From: Streptomyces sp. NBC_01451 | GTDB taxonomy: Bacteria > Actinomycetota > Actinomycetes > Streptomycetales > Streptomycetaceae | Direction: 5' to 3' | DNA length: 64,000 bases | NCBI RefSeq assembly: GCF_036227485.1 | Contig: NZ_CP109479.1 | Coordinates: 1,674,001-1,738,000 of the forward strand | Shown: positions 29,539-38,088 of the stretch, one piece after another | How the letters are laid out: every line of letters starts with the position of its first letter | Position numbering within the stretch: the first letter of the stretch is position 1 | Notes under the pieces: model-generated | Told to the model about the DNA's origin: nothing | The model's database searches: none | Seen by the model: only the letters and a program-made list of their open reading frames with translations | Made by a program: the position numbers and the translations under genes

Positions 29539-31752
29539 TCAGCGCCAAGAAGGATGCCCCTCCGGTGTGCTGCCGGTGGTGAGCTTGCGGGCACCCGTGC
29601 CGTCCGCGCGGACCGCCCAGATCGCCGGGCGGTCGAAGGGCCCCCGGACGAAGGCCACCCACTTGCCGTCCGGTGACCAGACCGGGTCCATCTCCTGGGC
29701 GGCCGTCTGCACCAGGGTTTTGTCGTCACTGCCGTCGGCCCTGGCGATGTGGATGTCTCCCCCCGTGCCCTCGCCGGGCGCTCCGGCGGTGTACGCGATG
29801 TAACGGCCGTCCGGGGACCAGACGGCGTCCAGCGCCCGCCGGGGCTGGTGGGTCACCTGCCGGGGTTCGGCGCCGGGCTGTGCCGGGTCGACGACGTGGA
29901 CCTGCCAGCCCGACGTCTTCTGCAGGCAGACGGCGATCAGTTTGCCGTCGGGGGACCAGGCCGGGTCCTCCACCTTCCCGGTGCCGGTGGTGAGTCGCTG
30001 CGCGGAGCCGTCCGAGACGTTCACGGTGAACAGCTGCTGCACGTCGTCCGCGTCGCGGCGCAGGACTGCCAGTCGCCTGCCGTCCGGGGACCAGGAGACC
30101 CGGCCGCCCGAGATGGCGGCGACCCGGCGGGCGCCGGTACCGTCCGCGTTCGCCGTCCACACGGCCGACCCTTCCGCCGTCTTGCGGGTGAACGCGAACG
30201 ACTTGTGGTCGGGGGACCACTGCGGGAGGGCGTCGCAGGTCCCGTCGATCAGCCGTTCGGGGTTGTCCGTGGTGGAGTCGCGGCGGCCGATCACGCTGTG
30301 GCATTCCGACGATCCGGGCTCCGTGTCCAGCCGGACCAGCAGCGCGGCGTCGGGGAACGCGGCGGGGGCCGACCGCCGGGGCGACGGCGAGGTTCCGCCG
30401 GCGTCGTCGGCTCCGGGCTCGCCGGAGCCGGTCCAGCGCTGCCACACGAGCAGCCCCGCGACGGCCGCCGCGACCAGCAGAGCCGCTACGGCGACCGCCC
30501 CTCGGCGGCTCTTCCGTGCCCCGGCGTCGCCGGAGGGGTCCGGGGCCGGCGGGAGGACCGGCGGGGGGCCGAAGCCTGGGCCGGGCGGCGACTGGACGGT
30601 CAGGGGGTAGGAGGCCTCGGTGCGGCCCTCGGCGGGCGTCGGCGGGGCGGACGTGGCGGGGCGCGGGTCGGTGACCAGCGACTGCCCGTCGGCCACCGGC
30701 GGCGCGGGCACGGTCGCGCGCGGGTCCGTGGCGCGGGTCCGGCCGTCGGCTACCTGCGGCAGCGCGGACACCGTCGCACGCCGGTCGCCGGCCAGCGCCT
30801 GCCCGTCGGTGACCGGCGGCGGCACGGACACCGTCGTACGCGGGTCGGTGGGCCCGGCGGACGGGCGGTCCGCTGCCGCGAGGTACGCCGCGGGGTTCTG
30901 TCTCCGCAGGAGCGCGGTCGCCTCGGCGGGCAGCCAGGTGTCCGACGGATGCCGGACCGTGAGCTGGTCGAGGAACTCCGACGGGCCGGGACGGTCGAGC
31001 GGGTCCTTGGCCAGACAGGCCGCGACCAGTCCGCGCAGCAGGTCCGGCACGTCCGTGAGATCCGGCTGTTCGTGGACGACGCGGTAGGGCCAGGCGGCCG
31101 ACGCCCCGTCGCCGAAGGGAGCGCGGCCCGCCGCCTGGCTGAGCACCACGCCCAGGGCGAACATGTCCACCGCGGGGGTGAGCGTGCCGCCGGTGAGCTG
31201 CTCCGGCGCGAGGAAGCCGAGGGTGCCGATCTGGAAGCCGGTCTGGGTGAGGGCCGTGCCGTCGAGGGCCCGCGCGATGCCGAAGTCGATGACCCGGGGG
31301 CCGTCCTCCGCGACGATGATGTTGGCGGGTTTCAGGTCGCGGTGGATGACCCCGGCCTGATGAATGGCGGCCAGCGCCTCGGCGAGGCCGGCGGCCAGCA
31401 CGGTGAGCGTGTCCTCGGGCAGGGGGCCGACCTGGTCGAGCACGTCCCGCAAGGTGGGGCCGGGTACGTAGGCCGTCACCAGCCAGGCCGGCTCGCCCTC
31501 CGGGTCGGCGTCCACGACCGGCGCGGTGTGGAAACCGCCGACGCGGCGGGCCGCGGCCACCTCGTCGGCGAATCTGCGCCGGAAGCCCGGTTCCGTGCTC
31601 AGTTCGGGCCGTACGACCTTGACGGCCACCGCCCGGCCCGACCGCGACCGGCCGAAGTAGACGACGCCCATTCCGCCCTGGCCGAGGCGTCCGACCAGCC
31701 GGTACCTGCCCTCCCCGACAGAGGCGGGATCACCTGCTCCGAGCGGTTTCAT
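29539..31752 (-). CDS. Membrane Ser/Thr protein kinase with TolB-like propeller
   Basis: A 737-residue PknB-type kinase. The catalytic domain spans residues 20-290 with GQGGMGVVYFG, VAVKVV, HRDLKPANI, DFGIARAL and GTLGFLAPEQL. A proline-rich linker of about 130 residues contains roughly five degenerate copies of a unit like DPRATVPAPPVADGQ. One membrane helix (AVAVAALLVAAAVAGLLVW) leads to an extracellular beta-propeller with repeated WSPDGK motifs near the C-terminus, likely a ligand or cell-wall sensor. ATG at 31752 gives the common MKPLGAGDP start, though the frame extends upstream. Confidence 0.92.
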   Translation of the reverse strand: MKPLGAGDPASVGEGRYRLVGRLGQGGMGVVYFGRSRSGRAVAVKVVRPELSTEPGFRRRFADEVAAARRVGGFHTAPVVDADPEGEPAWLVTAYVPGPTLRDVLDQVGPLPEDTLTVLAAGLAEALAAIHQAGVIHRDLKPANIIVAEDGPRVIDFGIARALDGTALTQTGFQIGTLGFLAPEQLTGGTLTPAVDMFALGVVLSQAAGRAPFGDGASAAWPYRVVHEQPDLTDVPDLLRGLVAACLAKDPLDRPGPSEFLDQLTVRHPSDTWLPAEATALLRRQNPAAYLAAADRPSAGPTDPRTTVSVPPPVTDGQALAGDRRATVSALPQVADGRTRATDPRATVPAPPVADGQSLVTDPRPATSAPPTPAEGRTEASYPLTVQSPPGPGFGPPPVLPPAPDPSGDAGARKSRRGAVAVAALLVAAAVAGLLVWQRWTGSGEPGADDAGGTSPSPRRSAPAAFPDAALLVRLDTEPGSSECHSVIGRRDSTTDNPERLIDGTCDALPQWSPDHKSFAFTRKTAEGSAVWTANADGTGARRVAAISGGRVSWSPDGRRLAVLRRDADDVQQLFTVNVSDGSAQRLTTGTGKVEDPAWSPDGKLIAVCLQKTSGWQVHVVDPAQPGAEPRQVTHQPRRALDAVWSPDGRYIAYTAGAPGEGTGGDIHIARADGSDDKTLVQTAAQEMDPVWSPDGKWVAFVRGPFDRPAIWAVRADGTGARKLTTGSTPEGHPSWR

Positions 31753-31919
31753 GACTCCCCATCCCACCTCTCCGGCCCGGCTGTGGGAACTCATCGCCCC
31801 GGCCCCCGTCCCCGTCGAGCGGCCGTGATCAGCCGCGAGGCTCCCATTACCGGCCATCAGTCTAGATGTTCCGCTCATGACGTCATCGGGTCCGGAACGG
31901 TTCCCTTCCCGCCGGTGGT

Positions 31920-33431
31920 TCACCCCGCCAGCGGATTCCGCAGCGGCCGATAGCGGGCGTCCGCGCCGTCTGCGCCGGTCCAGCGCAGCAGCAGGTTGGT
32001 CTTGCCGGGCAGGGTGGGCGAGGCGAGGAGTGCGGCGGCCTCGGGGAGGTCGTGGCGGGACAGCTCCCGGCGTACCGCCCGCCAGGGGTCGAAGCCCGGG
32101 TGGCGTTCCCGCAGCACCTCAGCGACCTCCGTGAGGTGGTTGACGACCAGGCAGTACACGAGCCGCTCCCAGCCCGCCGCCCGCGTCACGTCCGGCACCA
32201 GCTTCACGCCCTCCGCGTCACGGTAGAGGGCCTGTACGGGGGTTCCGTGGGCGTCGACGGCGATCAGGCAGTTCTGGAGGTGGGCCTCGATGACGACGCC
32301 GGAGCGTGCGAACAGTTCGACGACCGGTGGCACGGCACAGCGCAGATACGCCGTCCACCAGGCGGCCGGGTCGGCGAGCCCGTCGAGCGGGTTGCCGTCG
32401 AAGCCCTCGACCAGCGCGGCGGCGAGCAGCGGGGTGGCGCCCGGTACGACATGGTCGCGCAGGCCGTCGCGGACCAGGACCGCCAGCTCCTCGAAGGCGA
32501 AGTCGGCGGTGCGGTAGCCCCGGTCGCCGAGCCAGACCGGCCGGCCCTCGGCGGCGGCGACGACCGCCGCGTCCGTGCGGCGCAGTGCCAGCAGGTCGTG
32601 GCGCCACAGTCGGCGTACGTCGTTGGTGATGCGGACGTCGAGGCTGAACTTGACGAAGAGGTCGTGCTCGGGCGCGTACAGCGTGCGGATCGCCGCCGTG
32701 GGCCAGGTGTCGGACGCGGTCGTGCCCAGCCGGATCAGCCGGCCGTCCGCGAAGGCGTCCGCCAGGGCCGGGCCGACGAGGTCGAGCTGCCAGGGGTGGG
32801 CAGGCAGCAGCCGGTAGCCGGGCGGGGCCGTGCCGAAGGCGTCCAGGGCCGATACGTCGCCCTCCTCGGCGACCGCGTCCTCGCGCACGCCGAACAGCAC
32901 CAGCGGGAAGGCGGCGTACGCCTCGGGCGCGTACGGCAGCCAGCCCGCGACCGGGCCGCCGCCGCGCGCCTTGGGCGCCGGGTGGTAGGGGTGACCGGTG
33001 AGGAGCGACTGCTCGGAGCGCCGGTAAGGGTCCTCGGGCGGGGTGGTCCGGGCCCGGGCGGTGAGCAGTGCGGCGACCGCGTCCCGGCTGTCGGCCATCT
33101 CGGCGGGCAGCTCGGCGTTGGACAGACCGGTGTACGCCTGGAGTTCCTCGGCCACGAGCTTGACGAGTTCGGCGTGACCGACCGGGTGCCAGGTGCCGTC
33201 GCCCGTGTTCACCTCGGGCGCGGCGGGCCGCCGTCCCCCGCGCACGCGCAGCAGGCGCTCCCCGCTCGGCAGCCGGTACACGCGCGGCCCGCCCGGCCCC
33301 GGAACCGGCTGCGCCACCTCCCGGAGCAGGCAGTTCAGCAGGGGCGCGGTCGCGTACGCGTCGGCGCGCGCTCCGATGCCGTCGTCCGTGTGTCCGGCCG
33401 GGGGGGCGGTGGGGGGCCTGGTGGGGTCCAC
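31920..33431 (-). CDS. NIS siderophore synthetase (IucA/IucC family) 1
   Basis: A 503-residue ATP-dependent carboxylate-amine ligase of the IucA/IucC family, which builds NRPS-independent siderophores. The ATP-site motif LLTGHPYHPAPKARGG is followed by LLPAHPWQLDLV. The C-terminal FhuF-like helical half includes VVIEAHLQNCLIAVD and YRDAEGVKL. GTG start at 33431. A paralogue lies divergently 148 bases away. I see no IdeR/DmdR-type iron box between them and no decarboxylase, hydroxylase or exporter gene beside them, so the product and even iron control are open. Confidence 0.9.
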   Translation of the reverse strand: MDPTRPPTAPPAGHTDDGIGARADAYATAPLLNCLLREVAQPVPGPGGPRVYRLPSGERLLRVRGGRRPAAPEVNTGDGTWHPVGHAELVKLVAEELQAYTGLSNAELPAEMADSRDAVAALLTARARTTPPEDPYRRSEQSLLTGHPYHPAPKARGGGPVAGWLPYAPEAYAAFPLVLFGVREDAVAEEGDVSALDAFGTAPPGYRLLPAHPWQLDLVGPALADAFADGRLIRLGTTASDTWPTAAIRTLYAPEHDLFVKFSLDVRITNDVRRLWRHDLLALRRTDAAVVAAAEGRPVWLGDRGYRTADFAFEELAVLVRDGLRDHVVPGATPLLAAALVEGFDGNPLDGLADPAAWWTAYLRCAVPPVVELFARSGVVIEAHLQNCLIAVDAHGTPVQALYRDAEGVKLVPDVTRAAGWERLVYCLVVNHLTEVAEVLRERHPGFDPWRAVRRELSRHDLPEAAALLASPTLPGKTNLLLRWTGADGADARYRPLRNPLAG

Positions 33432-33465
33432 GCGTTCCCTCGTTTCTTACGGTGCTTCCCTGCGT

Positions 33466-33480
33466 CCGCGGTTTCCGCGG
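33466..33480. promoter_or_regulatory. Palindrome CCGCGG-TTT-CCGCGG between the NIS genes
   Basis: A 6-bp perfect repeat around TTT lies 35 bases upstream of the minus-strand GTG. It is the only clear palindrome in this divergent region and could be an operator. It does not resemble an iron box. Confidence 0.3.
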
Positions 33481-33579
33481 TGCGCTGACGATCAAGTATG
33501 TCTGTCGTCGTCCATGCCCGTTCACCAGCACATACCCGCACCCAAACCCGCACCCGTACCCCCACCCGAGGAGCCCGCC

Positions 33580-35085
33580 GTGCACCGTCCCTCCAGCGCA
33601 GAGGCCGAGGTCGCCGACGAACTGGCCGCCGTACGTCCCGACCTCGTGTCGCGGTACGCGGCCGAACTGCCCGGCGCGCGGGCCGCCGTACTGACCCGGC
33701 TGTGGCGGGCGCTCGTCCACGAGCCGCTGCCGTGGACCGGCCGCCGCGAGGGCGGCACGGTTCTGCTGCCGGCGGACGGCCGCAGGCTGGAGGGCCCGTA
33801 CGCCGACCCGTACGCCGTCGACGGCCGGGTCACCGCCGTACGGCTCGGGGCGGTGTCCTACGACGATCCGGCGCGGCTGATGACGGACCTGGCCGTCCCG
33901 CACGGACTCGCCTTCGCGGCCGAACTCGGGCACAGCGTGGCCTCGTTGGCCCTGTCCCGTGCCGGCCAGGAGGGCGTCCCAGGTGATCCCGCGGCGAGCT
34001 GGGAGTGGGAGCAGCGAGTCGTCGACGGCCATCCCTTCCATCCCAACTGCCGTTCCCGGCCCGGTTTTTCCGTGGCCGAGCAGCTCGCGTACGGGCCCGA
34101 GCACCGGCCGGTCGTGAAACTGGCGCTGGTGGCGGCGGACGGCTGCGCCGTGCGGGGCGAGTGGCCCGAGTGGCTGCGGGACGGGGGACGTCCGCTGATT
34201 CCGGTGCACCCCTGGCAGGCGGCACATGTGATCCGGCTCCCCGGCGGGGCAGGTCTGTCGGCGCATCCTCTGATGTCCCTGCGCAGCCTCGCCCTCCCCG
34301 ACGGCGGACCGCACCTCAAGACCGCGTTGAGCGCCCGGCTCACCTCCTCGGTACGGGACATCTCGCCGTACTCGATCGAGACGGCGGCGACGGTGTCGGC
34401 GTTCATGGAGTCGATGGCCGCGCGTCTCGACGGGCTGCTGCACATCACCAGCACGCTCGGCGCGGTCACCGCCGGCTCCCCCGATCTGGCAGCGGTGCTG
34501 AGGGAGTCACCGGACGTGTACGCGGACTCGGGGGCGGGTGAACGCGTGGTGCCCGTCGGGGCCCTCGCCGCCACGGGGTTTCCTCGATCACCCTCCTGGC
34601 TGGCCGGGTTCACGCGTCTCGCCCTCACCATCGGTCTGCGTCTGCTCGATCTGGGCGTCGCCCTGGAGGCACACGGTCAGAATCTCCTCGTCGTGCTGTC
34701 GGCGACCGGGGACCCCTTGCGGTTGGTCTACCGCGACCTCGCCGACATCCGCGTCAGTCCGGCCCGGCTGGCCCGGCACGGCATCGCGGTGCCGGACCTG
34801 GCCGGACGGATCGTCACCGACGACGAACCCACCCTGCGCCGGAAGCTGTTCGGCTCGCTGGTCGCGGGGGCGCTGGGTGCGACGGCCGGTTCGGAGGCGG
34901 CGCTGCGGGAGGCGCTGGAGACAGCGGTACACGGGCTGCCGCGCACACCGGATCTCCTGGCGCTGCTCGAACAGCCCCTGCCCACCAAGGCGTTGACCCT
35001 GATGCGGCTGTCGCCGGACACGCCCGGGGACCTGTGGACCCAACTGCCCAACCCCTTGGGGGAGGTGAAGCGGGGAGGCGACTGA
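33580..35085 (+). CDS. NIS siderophore synthetase (IucA/IucC family) 2
   Basis: A 501-residue IucA/IucC-type synthetase. The motifs are VVDGHPFHPNCRSRPGFS, IPVHPWQAAHVI, KTALSARLTSSVRDIS and ALEAHGQNLLVVL. GTG at 33580 is chosen because GAGGAG lies 6 bases before it. An in-frame ATG at 33514 would add a proline-rich tail encoded by a C-rich simple repeat. It differs from its divergent neighbour through most of its length, so the two probably catalyse different condensation steps, as IucA and IucC do in aerobactin assembly. That is inference. Confidence 0.9.
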   Translation: MHRPSSAEAEVADELAAVRPDLVSRYAAELPGARAAVLTRLWRALVHEPLPWTGRREGGTVLLPADGRRLEGPYADPYAVDGRVTAVRLGAVSYDDPARLMTDLAVPHGLAFAAELGHSVASLALSRAGQEGVPGDPAASWEWEQRVVDGHPFHPNCRSRPGFSVAEQLAYGPEHRPVVKLALVAADGCAVRGEWPEWLRDGGRPLIPVHPWQAAHVIRLPGGAGLSAHPLMSLRSLALPDGGPHLKTALSARLTSSVRDISPYSIETAATVSAFMESMAARLDGLLHITSTLGAVTAGSPDLAAVLRESPDVYADSGAGERVVPVGALAATGFPRSPSWLAGFTRLALTIGLRLLDLGVALEAHGQNLLVVLSATGDPLRLVYRDLADIRVSPARLARHGIAVPDLAGRIVTDDEPTLRRKLFGSLVAGALGATAGSEAALREALETAVHGLPRTPDLLALLEQPLPTKALTLMRLSPDTPGDLWTQLPNPLGEVKRGGD

Positions 35086-35096
35086 CGGGTCCCGTT

Positions 35097-35126
35097 TTGA
35101 AGCCGACGACCCCGGGTCAATAGGAT
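35097..35126 (+). promoter_or_regulatory. Likely promoter of the VWA gene
   Basis: TTGAAG (35097-35102) and TAGGAT (35121-35126) are 18 bases apart. The predicted start of transcription is at or next to the ATG (35133), so the mRNA would be leaderless or nearly so. AGGA inside the -10 could otherwise act as ribosome site. Confidence 0.5.
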
Positions 35127-35132
35127 CCGTCG

Positions 35133-36401
35133 ATGATCACAAGACAACGGCTGGCGGCGGGCGCCTGCGCCCTGCTCACCGCCCTGGCGGCCGGGATCGC
35201 GGTCCCGGCCGAAGCCGTCGCCGACGAAATCACCGCACTCGCGCCCAAGGTCAACCTCCTTCTCGACGTCAGCGGTTCGATGCGGGCCCGGGACATAGAC
35301 GGCCAGTCGCGGATGGCCGCGGCGAAGCAGGCGTTCAACGAGGTACTGGACGCGACACCCGAGGAGGTCCAGCTCGGCATCCGCACGCTGGGCGCCAACT
35401 ACCCCGGCGACGACCGCAAGGAGGGCTGCAAGGACACCGCGCAGCTCTACCCGGTGGGCCCGCTCGACCGCGTCGAGGCCAAGGCGGCGGTCGCGACCCT
35501 CACGCCCACCGGCTGGACGCCGATCGGCCCCGCCCTGCTGAAGGCCGCCGACGACCTCGACGGCGGCGAGGGCACCAAGCGCATCGTGCTGATCAGCGAC
35601 GGCGAGGACACCTGCGCGCCGCTCGACCCGTGCGAGGTGGCCCGGGAGATCGCTGCCAAGGGCATCGGCCTCACCATCGACACCCTCGGCCTGGTCCCGA
35701 ACACCAAGATGCGCCAGCAGCTGAGCTGTATCGCGGAGGCGACCGGCGGGACCTACACGTCGGTCGAGCACACCGACGAACTCGCCGACAAGGTCAACCA
35801 GTTGGTCGTCCGGGCCGCCGACCCGGTGGTGACGCCGGTGGCCGTCGAGGGCGCGGCCGGGTGCACGGACGCCCCGGCGGTGAAGTCCGGTCTGTACACG
35901 GACCGTGAGGAGTTCGGACAGCAGCGCTGGTACCGCGTCGACGTCGAGCCGGGGAAGGAACTGCGCGCCTCGGTGAGCGTGTCCGCCGACCGGGCCGTCA
36001 ACCCCGACTACGGGGTGCTGCTGCGGGCGATGACTGTGCACGGCCGTGAGATCGTCCGCGGCGAGGGCAACGGCACCGGCCGTACCGACGTCGTCTCGAC
36101 GGGCCTGCGCTACGCGAAGGCGGAGGCCGACGACGAGGATGACGAGTCGGTGGCCGAGACCGTGTGTCTCCAGGTCACCAACTCCTTCTCGGCGGCCGGT
36201 GGCGTGAAGACCACGCCCGGTCTGCCGCTCGAACTGACCGTCGACGTCGTCGACGGCCCGAGCCGGGCGAGCGACGTGGCCTCCTTCGGCCTCGGCCGCG
36301 GCTGGTGGCTGCTGGGCACGCTCGTCCTGATCGGTTTCCTCACGGGTGTCCTGTGGGGCTGGATCTCGCGCCTGCGGGTCTCGGTATGGAGGACCAACTG
36401 A
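35133..36401 (+). CDS. Secreted, membrane-anchored VWA-domain protein
   Basis: A 422-residue protein. A signal peptide (RLAAGACALLTALAAGIAV) is followed by a von Willebrand A domain, residues 40-230, with the MIDAS motif DVSGSM near 46-51 and LISDGEDTC as the distal strand. A beta-rich domain of about 150 residues follows, then one C-terminal membrane helix (WWLLGTLVLIGFLTGVLWGW) and a basic tail. VWA domains bind metals and protein partners. Its stop overlaps the start of the next gene (TGATG), so the two proteins are probably made together and may interact at the cell surface. Confidence 0.88.
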   Translation: MITRQRLAAGACALLTALAAGIAVPAEAVADEITALAPKVNLLLDVSGSMRARDIDGQSRMAAAKQAFNEVLDATPEEVQLGIRTLGANYPGDDRKEGCKDTAQLYPVGPLDRVEAKAAVATLTPTGWTPIGPALLKAADDLDGGEGTKRIVLISDGEDTCAPLDPCEVAREIAAKGIGLTIDTLGLVPNTKMRQQLSCIAEATGGTYTSVEHTDELADKVNQLVVRAADPVVTPVAVEGAAGCTDAPAVKSGLYTDREEFGQQRWYRVDVEPGKELRASVSVSADRAVNPDYGVLLRAMTVHGREIVRGEGNGTGRTDVVSTGLRYAKAEADDEDDESVAETVCLQVTNSFSAAGGVKTTPGLPLELTVDVVDGPSRASDVASFGLGRGWWLLGTLVLIGFLTGVLWGWISRLRVSVWRTN

Positions 36402-37255
36402 TGCGAGTGCTGGAATTGCTGCGAGTTCCCAAGGGTCAACTGATGCGCGGCAGCCGTGCGTTGGGCACGGCCGTGCTGATGGTCGGGCTGGCCGCGACCC
36501 CGGCCGTCGCCGACGCCTCGCCCTCCGCGAGCCCCTCGGACGGCAGTTCGGCCCCCACCTCGGCCGGCACGTCGTTCCGCACGGCGACGGAGATCGACCA
36601 GGGGCAGCAGGCCACCGCGAGCGGCTCGGCGGGCGACTACCTGTACTGGTCGTTCCCCGCGGACGCCGGTCAACGCCCCACCGTCAAGGCGACGGTGAAG
36701 CTGCCGGACACGCACGCGTCCGAGACCTGGCAGCTCGACGTGTACGACGGTCTGCGGCGCCGCCAGGCCTGCCAGTACGGCGCCCAGACGCGCACCGCCG
36801 CCTCGGGCACCGCGTCGGTGGAACTGGCGTGCACCCTGCGCACGGTCCGCGCCTGGTCGGAGCAGTGGGCCAACGACCCGCTGCCGGGCACGTACTACAT
36901 CCGGCTGACGACGGTGAACCTCGCGACCTCCGACCTCGGCCTCCCGGTCGGCGCCGAAGTACGGATCGACTCCAAGGACATCGGCGGTTCGGCGGCCGTG
37001 GACGGCTCGCTGGCGGAGCCGCTGGTACCCGGGATCGCGGTCAGGTCCGAGAACTCCGAGGACACAGCGGACGGTTCGACGACCTCCGCGGTGCTGTCGA
37101 GCATCGAGCCCGACGACGGCTGGTCCTCCGGCTGGTGGTCCGACCGCTGGGTCTGGACGGCGATCGGCGGTGCGCTGGCCGCCCTGGCGGGCGTCGGCGG
37201 CTACGCCCTGACGCGTGGCTCGGGCCGGCCGAGGCAGGTTCCGCCGGGGGCCTGA
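36401..37255 (+). CDS. Secreted membrane-anchored partner of the VWA protein
   Basis: A 284-residue protein with an N-terminal signal segment (GTAVLMVGLAATPAVA), a low-complexity serine/proline stretch, and a beta-sandwich-like domain (DYLYWSFPADAGQRPTVKAT, GTYYIRLTTVNLATSDLG). It ends in a C-terminal helix (WVWTAIGGALAALAGVGGYAL). I do not recognise the family. The ATG at 36401 is chosen because GGAGG lies 8 bases upstream and the codon overlaps the stop of the VWA gene; an earlier ATG (36386) contains that ribosome site. It shares its layout with the VWA protein: secreted domain plus C-terminal anchor. Confidence 0.8.
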   Translation: MRVLELLRVPKGQLMRGSRALGTAVLMVGLAATPAVADASPSASPSDGSSAPTSAGTSFRTATEIDQGQQATASGSAGDYLYWSFPADAGQRPTVKATVKLPDTHASETWQLDVYDGLRRRQACQYGAQTRTAASGTASVELACTLRTVRAWSEQWANDPLPGTYYIRLTTVNLATSDLGLPVGAEVRIDSKDIGGSAAVDGSLAEPLVPGIAVRSENSEDTADGSTTSAVLSSIEPDDGWSSGWWSDRWVWTAIGGALAALAGVGGYALTRGSGRPRQVPPGA

Positions 37256-37277
37256 GCCAGTCCTGACGGTTCGTCAG

Positions 37278-37311
37278 CATGCCCGCCGCGCACGGTCGCG
37301 CGGCGGGCATG
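37278..37311. terminator. Perfect 14-bp hairpin between convergent genes
   Basis: Arms 37278-37291 and 37298-37311 pair perfectly around a 6-base loop. The position between the VWA operon and the convergent HxlR gene fits a bidirectional terminator. Confidence 0.85.
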
Positions 37312-37354
37312 TCCCGTATCGGGTCTCGATCGGGCATCAGGCCCCGATCTCGGG

Positions 37355-38002
37355 TCAGGCCTCGCGCAGGGCCTTGGCGAGGGTGCCCTCTCCGGTCACC
37401 TCGATGCGTCCGCTCCGTACGGCGTCCAGCACGCCCAGGTCTCCCCGGCCGACCGCAGCACACGTGCCGGTGTCCATCGACAGACGGGCGTCGGGCTCCT
37501 CGGGGGCCGGCCCGGCGCCGTACACCGGAACGTCCTCCGCGCCGACGTACAGGTGGAACTCGCCCTCCTCCAGCCGGACTTCGACGAGCACGTCCCCGCC
37601 CGCCCCGTCGCCCACCGCGTCCAGGCCGCGCAGCAACGGGAGCGCGAACCAGTGCGCCCGTACGGCGTCCGTGGCCCGGCGCTCGCCCAGTTCGGGCGCG
37701 CCCCACTCCCCCAGCGCCTGGAGCACCGGCAGCAACCGCCGCCCGCGGCCGGTGAGTTCGTAGACGGACGCGGCTCCCGGCGGGGGCAGCCGGCGCCGGG
37801 TCGCGAGGCCGTCGCGTTCCATGTCCTTCAGCCGCGAGGCCAGTACGTCCGTGCTGACGCCCGGCAGATCCGTGTGCAGGTCGGTGTAGCGGCGCGGACC
37901 GGCCAGCAGCTCCCGGACGATCAGGAGGGTCCAGCGGTCGCCGACGGCGTCGAGGGCGCGAGCGGTGGAACAGTACTGGTCGTAGCTTCGGCGCGGTGAC
38001 AT
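37355..38002 (-). CDS. HxlR-family winged-helix regulator
   Basis: A 215-residue protein. An HxlR winged helix occupies residues 1-100: YDQYCSTARALDAVGDRWTLLIVREL, with the conserved early cysteine, then GVSTDVLASRLKDMERDGL and VYELTGRGRRLLPVL. A further domain of about 110 residues resembles an SCP2-like sterol-carrier fold (VLVEVRLEEGEFHLYV, GDLGVLDAVRSGRIEVTG). Translation could start at ATG 38002 or 38020. It is divergent from an aminotransferase, with two 21-bp-phased palindromes in between that are probably its operators. Confidence 0.88.
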   Translation of the reverse strand: MSPRRSYDQYCSTARALDAVGDRWTLLIVRELLAGPRRYTDLHTDLPGVSTDVLASRLKDMERDGLATRRRLPPPGAASVYELTGRGRRLLPVLQALGEWGAPELGERRATDAVRAHWFALPLLRGLDAVGDGAGGDVLVEVRLEEGEFHLYVGAEDVPVYGAGPAPEEPDARLSMDTGTCAAVGRGDLGVLDAVRSGRIEVTGEGTLAKALREA

Positions 38003-38024
38003 GCGACGCAGTCTAGACATGTTG

Positions 38025-38059
38025 TTGGACTTTCCAAGCTGGAACTTGGTAAAACCAAG
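38025..38059. promoter_or_regulatory. Double palindromic operator for the HxlR regulator
   Basis: TTGGA-CTT-TCCAA at 38025-38037 and CTTGGT-AAA-ACCAAG at 38045-38059 are perfect inverted repeats of the same half-site (TTGG). Their centres are 21 bp apart, two helical turns. They lie between the divergent HxlR and aminotransferase genes, as expected for a regulator binding as two dimers. Confidence 0.65.
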
Positions 38060-38088
38060 CAACACACAAACCGGAGGGGCGTAAGCGC

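Noticed and set aside
33432..33579. Search for an iron box (TTAGGTTAGGCTCACCTAA-like) between the siderophore synthetases
   Set aside because: No stretch with even half of the consensus was seen by eye.
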